Source: Gammaproteobacteria bacterium
GTDB lineage: Bacteria > Pseudomonadota > Gammaproteobacteria > Steroidobacterales > Foliamicaceae
Assembly (NCBI GenBank): GCA_009838035.1
Contig: VXSK01000004.1
Span: 62,001 to 126,000, forward strand
Direction of reading: 5' to 3'
DNA length: 64,000 nt
Within the stretch, counting starts at the first letter, position 1; each line of letters begins with the position of its first letter. A program made the translations under genes and the position numbers. Shown piece by piece: positions 8,717-16,525 of the stretch. Below the pieces are notes generated by a model, which searched no databases, had not been told where the DNA came from, and saw nothing but the letters and a program-made list of their open reading frames with translations.

Positions 8717-9559
8717 ATGACGCGTCCGCGAGTTGAGTTTCTGCGTCTGGACGGCGTGGCGCTGACGCCGTCGGCGGCGCCTGCTATCGGGCATGGATTG
8801 CGGGCGGCCGTTCTCAGTGCCCAGCCGGGCGACTCGGGAGCCAGGAGCCTGCTGGTGCGGGCCGAGCCGTACTGGTGTTCTCACGACGGTGGGGTGCTGG
8901 AAGGCGATCTCGAGATTCTCCTCCTTGAAGGCGACCTCAGGCTGGGCGAATGCGAATTTGCGCGCGGCAGTTACGCATTCCTCCCCCGGGGGCTAGCCGT
9001 CGCCGGCGCCGAAACCCGCAGCGGGTTCGCGGCGCTGTGGATGAGCGAGGGCCGTGACGGGCTCTCGCAGGACTCCGAACCTGCGGCGGCGTATCGGGAG
9101 GAGCGAAAGACCGGGCCGCTGGATGTTAACGCCATTGCGTGGCAGCCTGTGCCCGATTTTCCCGGCCGAACGAGCGAGGAGGCGGGGTCCGGCCTGAAGG
9201 TGCGCAGGCTGCGCACCGATCCGGACACCGGCGCCTACACGCTGATGACGCGTCAGGCGCCGGGATGGTGCGATCCGAGGCTGGAGGCGCACGAAACCTG
9301 GGAGGAACTGGTGCTGTTGCAGGGCGATTACCTGATGGGCGAGACCGGCATGATCACTTCGGGGGCCTATATCTTCCGTCCGGGCGAGAAACCGCACGGT
9401 CCGCAGGCCACGCGCGGCGGTTGCGTGTGGTTCTGCCGCGGCGAGAAGGAAATCGACTTCCGGTTCACCGAGCCGGAGTGGAGCGCGCCGCGCTGCCGTC
9501 AGTACCTGGCGCAGGCCGCGCCGGATCCGCGACCGCAGCTATGGGGAAACTGGAGCTGA
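8717..9559 (+). CDS. Bicupin protein B
   Basis: A 280-residue protein with two cupin domains. The C-terminal one has the probable metal site: His in LEAHETWEELVLLQGDYLMG, the two following Glu, and His in GEKPHGPQ. The N-terminal one (EGDLEILLLEGDLRLGE, SYAFLPRG) lacks clear His ligands. It resembles the bicupins at 3050 and 11253. I start it at ATG 8717; the in-frame ATG at 8678 lies within the hairpin repeat and has no spaced ribosome binding site. It is the third gene of the rightward operon and probably cytoplasmic. The reaction is unknown. Confidence 0.78.
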   Translation: MTRPRVEFLRLDGVALTPSAAPAIGHGLRAAVLSAQPGDSGARSLLVRAEPYWCSHDGGVLEGDLEILLLEGDLRLGECEFARGSYAFLPRGLAVAGAETRSGFAALWMSEGRDGLSQDSEPAAAYREERKTGPLDVNAIAWQPVPDFPGRTSEEAGSGLKVRRLRTDPDTGAYTLMTRQAPGWCDPRLEAHETWEELVLLQGDYLMGETGMITSGAYIFRPGEKPHGPQATRGGCVWFCRGEKEIDFRFTEPEWSAPRCRQYLAQAAPDPRPQLWGNWS

Positions 9560-9561
9560 CC

Positions 9562-10386
9562 GTGGCCGGATACACGCGCCCCTTCACCCCCAACGGCGAG
9601 GCCTCCATGCTGGAGCCGCTGCCGTGGCGCTTTGCCGGCAACCTGCTGCTGTTCCATTTCCGGACCGATCCCGATGCGATCGCCGCGTACCTCCCGGAGC
9701 CGCTTACACCTTCCGATCCGCCCGATGAAGCCTATGTGTGGAGTCCCCATCTTCGCTGTTATCCCGAGGGCGTGGAGCCCGAGGACTGGCCGGCTGCGCG
9801 CAGCCATTACGACGTTGCGGTGATCGGCCTGCCCTGCAGGCTGCACGGCGAGCGCACGATGTTCTCCACCTTCCAGTGGTGCAACCGCGACTGGCTGGTG
9901 CTGCTGAGCTGGTTCCTGGGCGCCTGTTCCAAGCAGGCGGAGATCGAAACCAGCGGCCTGCATCCCCTGCTGCCCGGCATGACTCAGGACGGCGGTGTGG
10001 GCACGCGGCTCAAGCGCGTCGTCAGCCGTCACGGCGAGGCCGTGATGCGAATGGAGTTCTCGCCGCAGCGCGTGATCGACGTGACGGAACTCGAGTTCTA
10101 CACGCGCAACCTGCCGCTCACCTGCATGCGCCATGTTCCCGATTGCCACGTGCCGCCCATGGGCAGGCCTCTTGTGCATGACCTCACGCAGATGGTGATG
10201 AGCGGGCTTCAGCAGGGTGAGACGCTGGCCGGCGAAGGGTCGCTGGAGTTCTGTCGGGCCGACAACGAGGAACTGATGCCGCTGGCGCCCAAGGAAGTGC
10301 TGGGCGCATACTGGATGCCGATGGGGTTCATGCTGGACGGGGTGCGGATCGTGCATCAGTACGATGCGGCGACCTCTCCGCAATAG
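9562..10386 (+). CDS. Acetoacetate decarboxylase-like protein
   Basis: A 274-residue protein with the ADC-superfamily outline: LLFHFRTDPDAIAAYLPEPL near the start, AYVW, then the central FLGACSKQAEIETSG block, and a C-terminal LGAYWMPMGFMLDG. In true acetoacetate decarboxylase the central block is G-[YF]-P-K-K, where the first Lys forms the Schiff base; the hand alignment puts Ser at that place and keeps only the second Lys. It may therefore be a non-decarboxylating relative. The GTG at 9562 has GGAG six bases upstream; an in-frame ATG at 9541 would overlap bicupin B by 19 bases. Confidence 0.7.
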   Translation: MAGYTRPFTPNGEASMLEPLPWRFAGNLLLFHFRTDPDAIAAYLPEPLTPSDPPDEAYVWSPHLRCYPEGVEPEDWPAARSHYDVAVIGLPCRLHGERTMFSTFQWCNRDWLVLLSWFLGACSKQAEIETSGLHPLLPGMTQDGGVGTRLKRVVSRHGEAVMRMEFSPQRVIDVTELEFYTRNLPLTCMRHVPDCHVPPMGRPLVHDLTQMVMSGLQQGETLAGEGSLEFCRADNEELMPLAPKEVLGAYWMPMGFMLDGVRIVHQYDAATSPQ

Positions 10387-10396
10387 GGAGGAAGGC

Positions 10397-11230
10397 ATGC
10401 CGAAAGTACGCGTGGACGGCGCCAATCTGTGGTACGGGGTTCGCGGCGAGGGCGAGCCACCACTCACGCTGATCGGTGGTTTTGCGCTGGTGGACAAGCA
10501 GTTCGAATTCTGCGAGCCGTACCTCACCCCGCATCACCGCATCCTGCAATGGCACTACCGCGGTGTGGGGAAGTCGGACTGGACGCAATCCGAGCCGTAC
10601 TCGGTGGAACGATGGGTGGACGACCTGGCCGCGATCCTGGATGCCGCCGGGATCGAACGCACGGCGCTCTGGTGCACTTCCACGGGTTCGTCGATCGGGC
10701 TGCGCTTCGCAGCCAAGTACCCCGAGCGCATGCACGCGTTGATCGCCTATCCGTTCATCCGCGTGGACGACACCTGGCGCAACATCTACGAGGCTTCCTG
10801 GTGGGTGGGCAGGGTGTTCGGTATCGAGCAGCTATCGCGCCTCTATGCGGGTGTGGTGCTGCCGGCCGACGTGCTGTATTCCGAAGAGGGCATCAAGTAC
10901 GAGCGCTGGGCCAAGAAGCAATACGCCGCCAACGTCAACATGGCCACCCTGAAGGCCGTACTGGACGCATACGCGAACGTCGACCTGACCGCCGACATCC
11001 GCAATATCGAATGCCCGACGCTCCTGCTGATGGGCGACGACAGCGCCCTGAACGAGAACGAGCGCATGGAATCGGCCAGCCACGACACGCTGATGCGCGA
11101 GTTCCTCGTCATCAAGTCGGATGTGGACAAAGCCGAGATCGCCGGAGCGGGATCGACGTATTGCATGATTACCAAGCCCCGCGAGTGTTGCGAGGCCGTC
11201 GTGGCCTGGCTCGCCGGGCTGCAGGACTGA
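10397..11230 (+). CDS. Alpha/beta-hydrolase fold protein lacking the usual catalytic His
   Basis: A 277-residue alpha/beta-hydrolase: the LIGGFALVDKQFEF oxyanion region, LQWHYRGVGKSD, a nucleophile elbow CTSTG followed by AAKYPER, and the acid-containing LLLMGDDSA strand. Where the family has GxGH near the C-terminus it reads GAGSTYCMITKP, so the catalytic His is Ser. No other His lies nearby. It may act as a non-hydrolytic member or use another base. A strong GGGAGGAAGG precedes the ATG at 10397; the in-frame upstream ATG overlaps the ADC-like gene. It is the middle gene of the rightward operon. Confidence 0.8.
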   Translation: MPKVRVDGANLWYGVRGEGEPPLTLIGGFALVDKQFEFCEPYLTPHHRILQWHYRGVGKSDWTQSEPYSVERWVDDLAAILDAAGIERTALWCTSTGSSIGLRFAAKYPERMHALIAYPFIRVDDTWRNIYEASWWVGRVFGIEQLSRLYAGVVLPADVLYSEEGIKYERWAKKQYAANVNMATLKAVLDAYANVDLTADIRNIECPTLLLMGDDSALNENERMESASHDTLMREFLVIKSDVDKAEIAGAGSTYCMITKPRECCEAVVAWLAGLQD

Positions 11231-11252
11231 TTGAGAACGGAGGAGCAACGCA

Positions 11253-12116
11253 ATGCCGATGCGCAGAGAAGACTGCCTGGACGTAAGCGCCGTCGAACCG
11301 CGGCCGGTCAATGCCGGGTACACGCCCGGCGCCGTGGCCCGCAACCTGAGCACCGAGAGCAAGACCGGAGGCGAACACCTGGTCATGGAGTTGCCCGCGG
11401 GCTGGTCCCTCCCGCGCGGCCGAAACGAGGCCGACGTGGATCTCTACGTGCTGGAAGGGGCACTGGAGGTTGGCGGCGAATCCTGGATGCAGGGCTGTTA
11501 CGGCTATTTCCCGGCCGGCATGGCCTGGGGGCCGGTCCGCACGTCCGGCGGCTGCCGGCTCCTGCTTTTCACCAGCCGGCCGCTGGCCTTCAAGGAGGCG
11601 GGCGACTCGCTGGCGGATGCGCACGTCGACCGGCATATCGGACGCACCAACACCTGGCACCTGCCATGGGTCGATCCGATGGCGGACATCGTCAAGCGCT
11701 CCACCTGGAAAGACCCGAAAACCGGCCAGGAGGCCCGCCCGCCCGGCGTCCTGACCAAGGGCCTGCGCAAGGACGACGGCACAAAGGAGGTGATCGCCCT
11801 GACCGCGCTGGCGCCGGGTTTCGTCGACCCGGGCACCGAGCACCATCCGCACAATGAATGCCTGTACCTGATCGCCGGCGATTGCTACATCGGCTACACC
11901 TTCGATCACAGGCGCGAGGACGTGAAGGAAGACCTCGTGCTGACCAGGGACCATTACATCGGCCGCCCGCCGGGCGTGCGTCACGGCCCGGTGTGCAGCA
12001 TCAGCGGCGCGTTCTGGCTGATCTACCTGGCGGACTACTACACGGGCATCTTCGGCAAGGTGGACGACTGGGAAGAACGAGTCAACAGCTACTTCGCCAG
12101 CGCTTCCTTTCGCTGA
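11253..12116 (+). CDS. Bicupin protein C
   Basis: A 287-residue bicupin. The N-terminal barrel (VDLYVLEGALEVGGESW, YGYFPAGMAWGPV) lacks a full His set; the C-terminal barrel has EHHPHNECLYLIAGD and PPGVRHGPV, giving the HxH...E...H metal pattern most clearly of the three bicupins in the cluster. GGAGGAG lies 7 bases before the ATG at 11253. The gene is 22 bases after the alpha/beta-hydrolase and 15 before the second M24 gene. The bicupin-M24 pairing repeats the order at 3859-1854, which suggests that the two act on the same substrate. Confidence 0.8.
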   Translation: MPMRREDCLDVSAVEPRPVNAGYTPGAVARNLSTESKTGGEHLVMELPAGWSLPRGRNEADVDLYVLEGALEVGGESWMQGCYGYFPAGMAWGPVRTSGGCRLLLFTSRPLAFKEAGDSLADAHVDRHIGRTNTWHLPWVDPMADIVKRSTWKDPKTGQEARPPGVLTKGLRKDDGTKEVIALTALAPGFVDPGTEHHPHNECLYLIAGDCYIGYTFDHRREDVKEDLVLTRDHYIGRPPGVRHGPVCSISGAFWLIYLADYYTGIFGKVDDWEERVNSYFASASFR

Positions 12117-12131
12117 TCCGGGGAACCCGGC

Positions 12132-13337
12132 ATGTTGCTGAATCGCGAGAGGGCGATGGAGCTGATGGAGCGCGACGGGCTGGACGCGCTGATCGCCGTC
12201 ACGCCCAACAACGTCCTGTACCTGAGCGATTTCGACACCGATTTCCTCTACGACGTGCCCTGGGTGGCCTGCGCCATCCTGCCGCGCGATCCGGACATCC
12301 CGCCCTGCCTGGTGGTGACCGAGATCGAGGCGGCCGTGCTGGTCCAACGGCCCACCTGGATGCCGGACAAGCGCCTGTATTACTTCGGCGTGTACGGCGG
12401 CGTGCTGAAAGTGCATACCTTCGCCGAGGACACCGAGCTCAAGGGCGAGGACCTGGCCATCCGGCGGATGGTCGCGGAACTGGAGGAAGAGCCGTACGCC
12501 GGCATCAACGGCGCCGTCTGCGCCATGCTCAGCGAAACCGGCCTGGACAAGGGCAGGCTCGGGTTTGACGACACGCGGTTCGCCGGTCTTCTGGGCGATA
12601 CCGTGGAGCATGCCGAAGTCGTCGACGCCGGAAATCTGCTGATCGAGATCCGGATGGTCAAGTCGCCCGATGAAATCGCCATACTCAAGGAAGCGGCGGT
12701 CAAGAACGAGGCGGCGCTTCGGTCCGCGCTGGCCGCGATCAGCGACGGGGCCACCTGGAACGACGTGTATACCGCCTACGAGGTGCGGGTGGTGGAGCAG
12801 GGCGCCCGCCCGTTCGCCACCTTCAACGGCGCGGGTCCCATGAGCGCCGGCGCGGGCCGCCCCGAGCGCGAATATGTGATCCGCCCCGGCGACCAGGTCT
12901 GCTTCGACAGCATGATGAAGTGGCGCCGCTACATGGGCGATGCGCAGCGCACGGCGGTCCTGGGCGAGGCGTCACCCAAGCTGGAACGCTACTGGAAGGC
13001 CTATATGGCGGGGATCGACGAGGCCTATTCCAACCTGCGTCCCGGCATACAGACCGGCGAATTGCGCAATCGGGTCATCCAGGCGGTGCGCGCGGCCGGA
13101 TTGCCGAGTTTCGAGCTGGCCTTTACCCACGGTATCGGCCTGGATCACATCGAAGTTCCGTTCATCGCCGGCGGCAACCTCGGCGATTTCCGCATCGAGG
13201 AGAACATGGTGCTGAACATCGACATGGAACTGCACGAGATCGGCTGGGGCGGAATGTTCTTCGAAGAATCCGTGCGAATCACCGCCAACGGTTCCGAGCG
13301 CCTCTACGACCTCGAACGCGACCTGATCCGCGTTTAG
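12132..13337 (+). CDS. M24-family (creatinase/prolidase fold) hydrolase or lyase, paralogue B
   Basis: A 401-residue protein with a creatinase-like N-domain and an M24 catalytic domain, clearly paralogous to the protein at 1854 (shared CAILP, RLGFDD, CFDSM, GDxQRT, HGxGLxHxE). Likely metal ligands are Asp259, Asp270, His333 and Glu378. The usual EPG glutamate is replaced by Asp364, with Glu366 two residues on, as in paralogue A. No signal peptide is visible, so it is cytoplasmic. It sits between bicupin C and CMD protein B. Aminopeptidase is the default family call, but creatinase- or DddP-like chemistry is equally possible given its neighbours. Confidence 0.87.
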   Translation: MLLNRERAMELMERDGLDALIAVTPNNVLYLSDFDTDFLYDVPWVACAILPRDPDIPPCLVVTEIEAAVLVQRPTWMPDKRLYYFGVYGGVLKVHTFAEDTELKGEDLAIRRMVAELEEEPYAGINGAVCAMLSETGLDKGRLGFDDTRFAGLLGDTVEHAEVVDAGNLLIEIRMVKSPDEIAILKEAAVKNEAALRSALAAISDGATWNDVYTAYEVRVVEQGARPFATFNGAGPMSAGAGRPEREYVIRPGDQVCFDSMMKWRRYMGDAQRTAVLGEASPKLERYWKAYMAGIDEAYSNLRPGIQTGELRNRVIQAVRAAGLPSFELAFTHGIGLDHIEVPFIAGGNLGDFRIEENMVLNIDMELHEIGWGGMFFEESVRITANGSERLYDLERDLIRV

Positions 13338-13346
13338 TCCTGATCG

Positions 13347-13760
13347 ATGGGCAGCGCCTACAAACCCTTCTCCGAGGCCGAGCTTGAGCGCGGCCGCGCG
13401 ATGTTCCTGCGCATCTTCGGGCCCGACTACGGGGCGGAATTGTGCGAACAACTGGAGCAGAACGATTTCAACCGGCAACTGATGACGCGGATCGCACCCG
13501 AGGTCTGGGACCAGGAGGTAGTCGATCTCAAGACCATGATCCTCTGCGCCATCGGGATCGTCACCGCCGCCCGCCACGACGTGGGCTATTTCGTGCGCGC
13601 CGGCATCCACCACGGCATCAGCCGCGAGGAGATGGAAGCGGTCATCATGCTGGCCGGCCTCGAGGCCGGCTTCCCCTCAGCCGGCGAAGCCCGCCGCCGC
13701 CTCGACGAGGCCTACGCCTCCCACCAAACCATGCTCGACCGCCTCGACGCTGATTCCTGA
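13347..13760 (+). CDS. Carboxymuconolactone decarboxylase (CMD)-family protein B
   Basis: A 137-residue CMD-fold protein, paralogous to the one at 8156: LKTMILCAIGIVTAARHDVGY followed by GISREEMEAVIMLAGLEAGFPSAGEA. There is no AhpD-type CxxC. It lies 9 bases after the second M24 gene and appears to close the rightward operon; the next gene is of a different character. Expected to be a small cytoplasmic oligomer. Substrate unknown. Confidence 0.75.
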   Translation: MGSAYKPFSEAELERGRAMFLRIFGPDYGAELCEQLEQNDFNRQLMTRIAPEVWDQEVVDLKTMILCAIGIVTAARHDVGYFVRAGIHHGISREEMEAVIMLAGLEAGFPSAGEARRRLDEAYASHQTMLDRLDADS

Positions 13761-13782
13761 GATTTCCAGGAAGTCTCTCAAT

Positions 13783-15318
13783 TTGTCTCCCGTGGACGAA
13801 GCTCCGTCGGCCCGCGGCGAGGATTTTGTTCGCCTTATGGACAACGTCGAGGACATCCGACGACAAAGTCAGCGCGAGAACGTGCACCTTCTGCAGGAGC
13901 TGACGCCGCATCTGCACGCCGCCCGCAGTGTCGAGCGCGAGCTGGATCGCCAGCTTGCGCGCCGCTTCAAAGTATTCCGCTATCTGCGCGACGACGAACT
14001 CGGCCTGTCGCAGATCATTGCCGACCTTCTCGATCCGGCAGCGGAGCACGGCCAGGGCACAACCTTTCTTGAAGCGATGCTTGAGCTGCTACCAAAGGTG
14101 CCTGTCGACAGGCTCGGCTCCACCGCTGCAATAAAAATCCGGGTCGAGCGAGAGATAACGGAACGCAGGCGTATCGACATCACGGTGGACATTCCGACCG
14201 AGGACGGACCCTTTTGCCTTGCGTTCGAGAACAAGCCCTACGCCGACGACCAGCCCGGGCAATGCCGGGACTACTTGGAGTTTCTAAGCAAGGAGTATGG
14301 CGGGCGCTTCCTGTTGGTTTATCTTCCGCCCCGTTTCCGAATGCCCGACGAGTCCAGTCTTCCGACGAAGGATCGCAATAAGTGGAAGAATCACTTTTGT
14401 GTGCTTCCCTATTGTCACGACGATGCCCCGCCTGATGCTCACGATCCTCACGGCCTGAGCGGCGAAGCGCTGGCGCATGATGCCTCGGGCGGGGATGATG
14501 CCGCGACCGTCGATGCCGATGCGTCAGCTGCTGACGGACCCTCACTGGCGGATTGGTTCGGAAACTGTCTGGCGCTCTGCGATGCGGAACGGCTGCGCTG
14601 GTTTCTGCGAGAGGGGCAGCTCTACTGCCGACAACAATTCGGAGATTCAAACATGACCGACACCGAAGCTGCTTACATTCGCGAATACCTTGAGAAGAAC
14701 CCGGAACATCTGCCTGCTGCGTACGCTGTAGCGCGAGCATGGTCGGCCGTGAAGCACGACGTATGCAGGAGGTTTCTGGAGCACATTAAGGGCAGTGTCG
14801 AGAAGGAGCTTCAGCAGGCGTACCCTGCGTTTGACGATCTGGATATCGGGTGCCACTACGGTGAGGACAAGCAATATGCAAGCTACCTTCGTGTTTATCG
14901 GAAGGGGTGGGTGAGGTGCGAGGACGTATCGGGCTCTAAATCGGACGGGCGAACCACGGTAATGCTGGAATGCGGGGGCCGAGGTCCGAACTGGTGGTGC
15001 TGGGGAGTGCGTGTCGCAAAGAACAAGGACGAATCGGCCGAAACGGCCAAGAAGCGCTATGAAGAAGTTGACAGCGCACTGAAGAGTCGTGGCCTCTCGC
15101 TCCCAAGGTCCTCGAATAGGTGGCCACAGTGGGCGGAAACACGCCACACGAACTGGACAGCCATCGTACCCGAACTCGTCAAGGAACTCGCCGAAGGCGG
15201 CGGCAAAATCACCGACTACTACGTCAACGGCTTGCTTGATATCGCTCAGAAGGCGATCCCCGCTATCGACGAAGTTGAGCTGACGAACAGCACCTCCTCA
15301 ACTTCCCAAAACTCCTGA
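13783..15318 (+). CDS. PD-(D/E)XK nuclease-superfamily protein
   Basis: A 511-residue protein whose N-terminal third contains the nuclease core: an early Glu-rich helix (LGLSQIIADLLDP), RRIDITVDI, then FCLAFENKPYADDQPGQCRDY, which supplies the Asp, the E-x-K pair and the following Gln. This is the pattern of the PDDEXK_4-type family, often found near restriction or defence genes. The remaining ~300 residues have no recognised domain. The start is a TTG with an upstream AGGAAG; a GTG three codons later is possible. It begins a patch (to 16501) whose base composition is less GC-rich than its surroundings. Confidence 0.7.
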   Translation: MSPVDEAPSARGEDFVRLMDNVEDIRRQSQRENVHLLQELTPHLHAARSVERELDRQLARRFKVFRYLRDDELGLSQIIADLLDPAAEHGQGTTFLEAMLELLPKVPVDRLGSTAAIKIRVEREITERRRIDITVDIPTEDGPFCLAFENKPYADDQPGQCRDYLEFLSKEYGGRFLLVYLPPRFRMPDESSLPTKDRNKWKNHFCVLPYCHDDAPPDAHDPHGLSGEALAHDASGGDDAATVDADASAADGPSLADWFGNCLALCDAERLRWFLREGQLYCRQQFGDSNMTDTEAAYIREYLEKNPEHLPAAYAVARAWSAVKHDVCRRFLEHIKGSVEKELQQAYPAFDDLDIGCHYGEDKQYASYLRVYRKGWVRCEDVSGSKSDGRTTVMLECGGRGPNWWCWGVRVAKNKDESAETAKKRYEEVDSALKSRGLSLPRSSNRWPQWAETRHTNWTAIVPELVKELAEGGGKITDYYVNGLLDIAQKAIPAIDEVELTNSTSSTSQNS

Positions 15319-15360
15319 GCCGAATCGCTGTTCTTGATCTGCTTCTTGGCAGGTTGGGAA

Positions 15361-15393
15361 TTGACAGAATGTAGCCTGCAGGCTACATTCTGT
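15361..15393 (+). promoter_or_regulatory. higBA promoter overlapped by a perfect 30-bp palindrome
   Basis: TTGACA (15361-15366) and TACATT (15384-15389) are spaced by 17 bases. A perfect palindrome, centred on CTGCAG and reading outward to ACAGAATG at each end, covers 15364-15393, that is, the whole spacer and -10. It is the expected kind of autoregulatory operator for a toxin-antitoxin pair. Transcription would start at about 15396, the first base of the toxin ATG, so the mRNA may be leaderless. Confidence 0.75.
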
Positions 15394-15395
15394 GC

Positions 15396-15686
15396 ATGCT
15401 TGAGATCCGCAAGACGGATGTCTACGCCAAGTGGCTGGATGGATTGCGGGACACACGCGCTCGGGTTCGCGTTCTGGTTCGAGTCGAGCGGCTGGCCACC
15501 GGAAATCCGGGAGATGTCCGGCCGGTAGGCGAAGGTGTGTCGGAACTGCGGATTGACTATGGACCGGGGTACCGTGTGTATTTCAAGAAGCAGGCCCGCG
15601 AGATCGTTATTCTGTTGGCCGGCGGTGACAAGCGCACGCAAAGCGACGACGTCAGGACGGCGTTGCGCCTCGCACGAAACCTGTAG
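15396..15686 (+). CDS. higB: RelE/HigB-type toxin of a type II toxin-antitoxin pair
   Basis: A 96-residue protein of the RelE/ParE fold, addiction-module killer subgroup: KWLDGLRDTRARVRVLVRVERL, GNPGDVRPVGEGVSELRIDYGPGYRVYF, then ILLAGGDKRTQ. Such toxins cleave mRNA on the ribosome. The toxin gene precedes its antitoxin by 9 bases, the HigBA order. The promoter and operator immediately upstream leave no room for a ribosome binding site, so translation may begin on a leaderless mRNA. Confidence 0.85.
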   Translation: MLEIRKTDVYAKWLDGLRDTRARVRVLVRVERLATGNPGDVRPVGEGVSELRIDYGPGYRVYFKKQAREIVILLAGGDKRTQSDDVRTALRLARNL

Positions 15687-15695
15687 GTACTGACC

Positions 15696-16001
15696 ATGAC
15701 TAAGACCAAGACCACTACATCACCCTACGACGTTGCCGAGCACCTTCGTACGCCGGAGGAGATGGCGTCCTATCTGGAGGCTTGCATTGAGGAGGCCGAT
15801 GGCGACGCCGCGTTTATCGCCAAGGCGTTGGGGGACATAGCCCGCGCCAAGGGCATGTCTCAGGTCGCCAGCGATGCCGGGTTGTCCCGTGAAAGTCTCT
15901 ACAAGGCGCTATCGGGAGAACGCAAACCGACATTGGACACCGTTCTCAGGGTTGTCCGCGCTTTAGGCTTGAAATTGCGCGCTGAGGCGGTATCCGGATA
16001 G
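15696..16001 (+). CDS. higA: HigA-type antitoxin, XRE/HTH family
   Basis: A 101-residue protein with an N-terminal partner-binding part (DVAEHLRTPEEMASYLEACIEE) and a helix-turn-helix (MSQVASDAGLSRESLYKAL, then PTLDTVLRVVRALGLKL). It is expected to neutralise the adjacent toxin and repress the promoter by binding the palindrome at 15364-15393. It is typical of the addiction-module antidote family encoded downstream of this toxin type. Confidence 0.85.
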   Translation: MTKTKTTTSPYDVAEHLRTPEEMASYLEACIEEADGDAAFIAKALGDIARAKGMSQVASDAGLSRESLYKALSGERKPTLDTVLRVVRALGLKLRAEAVSG

Positions 16002-16123
16002 GTGGCCGGGAGGGAATAGACTTCAGTTGATAGGGTTTACACTGTGTAGGCGTAAGAGATTCTTGTTCGATAAATTCAAAGTGTTCTTAGCAATCATTGG
16101 TGAGTTAGATAGGTTGGAGTGTT
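16002..16123. other. AT-richer gene-free gap
   Basis: This 122-base gap is visibly poorer in G+C than the rest of the window, for example in GATAAATTCAAAGTG. I see no tRNA, repeat or convincing promoter. It may be a scar of DNA acquisition. Confidence 0.4.
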
Positions 16124-16501
16124 GTGGAAAATCTCAAGATTTCTAAGTTGATCGGGCGCGCGCCCTGGCGGGAGGCGATTACCTACCGGGAGACATGGCC
16201 GCATGAGTACGTTCTGAAGCGCAAGGACGACCAGCGTGAGTTGTTTGATCTGATATGTGCGCGCTTTCGCGCCGGCGAGGGCGTAGAGTGCCAGTTCTTC
16301 ACGATGAGCAATACCTACATGTTTATCGGCGGGTATAAGTACTGGCTCATGACGCACTGGGATGAGATCCGTCTTGATAACGGCGAGGAATACGTCCTGA
16401 ACCGCGCGCCGCTCTATCGAGATCGCCGCGACTTCGTGATTCAGGCGGGCGACACCGGCAAACGGGAGGATTACCCCACCAAACCCGCCGCGACATCCTG
16501 A
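16124..16501 (+). CDS. Conserved hypothetical protein (125 aa)
   Basis: A 125-residue soluble protein rich in aromatic residues (WREAITYRETWPHEYVLKRK, YKYWLMTHWDEIRLDNGEEY, APLYRDRRDFVIQAGDTGKRED). The pattern recalls small orphan proteins that I associate with mobile or defence regions, but I cannot name a function. The start is a GTG at 16124. It is isolated between the antitoxin gene and a convergent gene at 16526, and lacks signal peptide or membrane segments. Confidence 0.6.
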   Translation: MENLKISKLIGRAPWREAITYRETWPHEYVLKRKDDQRELFDLICARFRAGEGVECQFFTMSNTYMFIGGYKYWLMTHWDEIRLDNGEEYVLNRAPLYRDRRDFVIQAGDTGKREDYPTKPAATS

Positions 16502-16525
16502 GCCGCCGACACGGGGTCGCGGAGT

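Noticed and set aside
1854-13760. Known DMSP lyase operon
   Set aside because: M24 and cupin folds recall DddP and DddL/Q/W, but the metal-site sequences and the companion genes do not match a known ddd operon, so the function was left open.
16002-16123. Promoter for the 125-aa protein
   Set aside because: Several TTGATA/TTTACA-like hexamers occur, but none pairs with a credible -10 at 16-18 bases.
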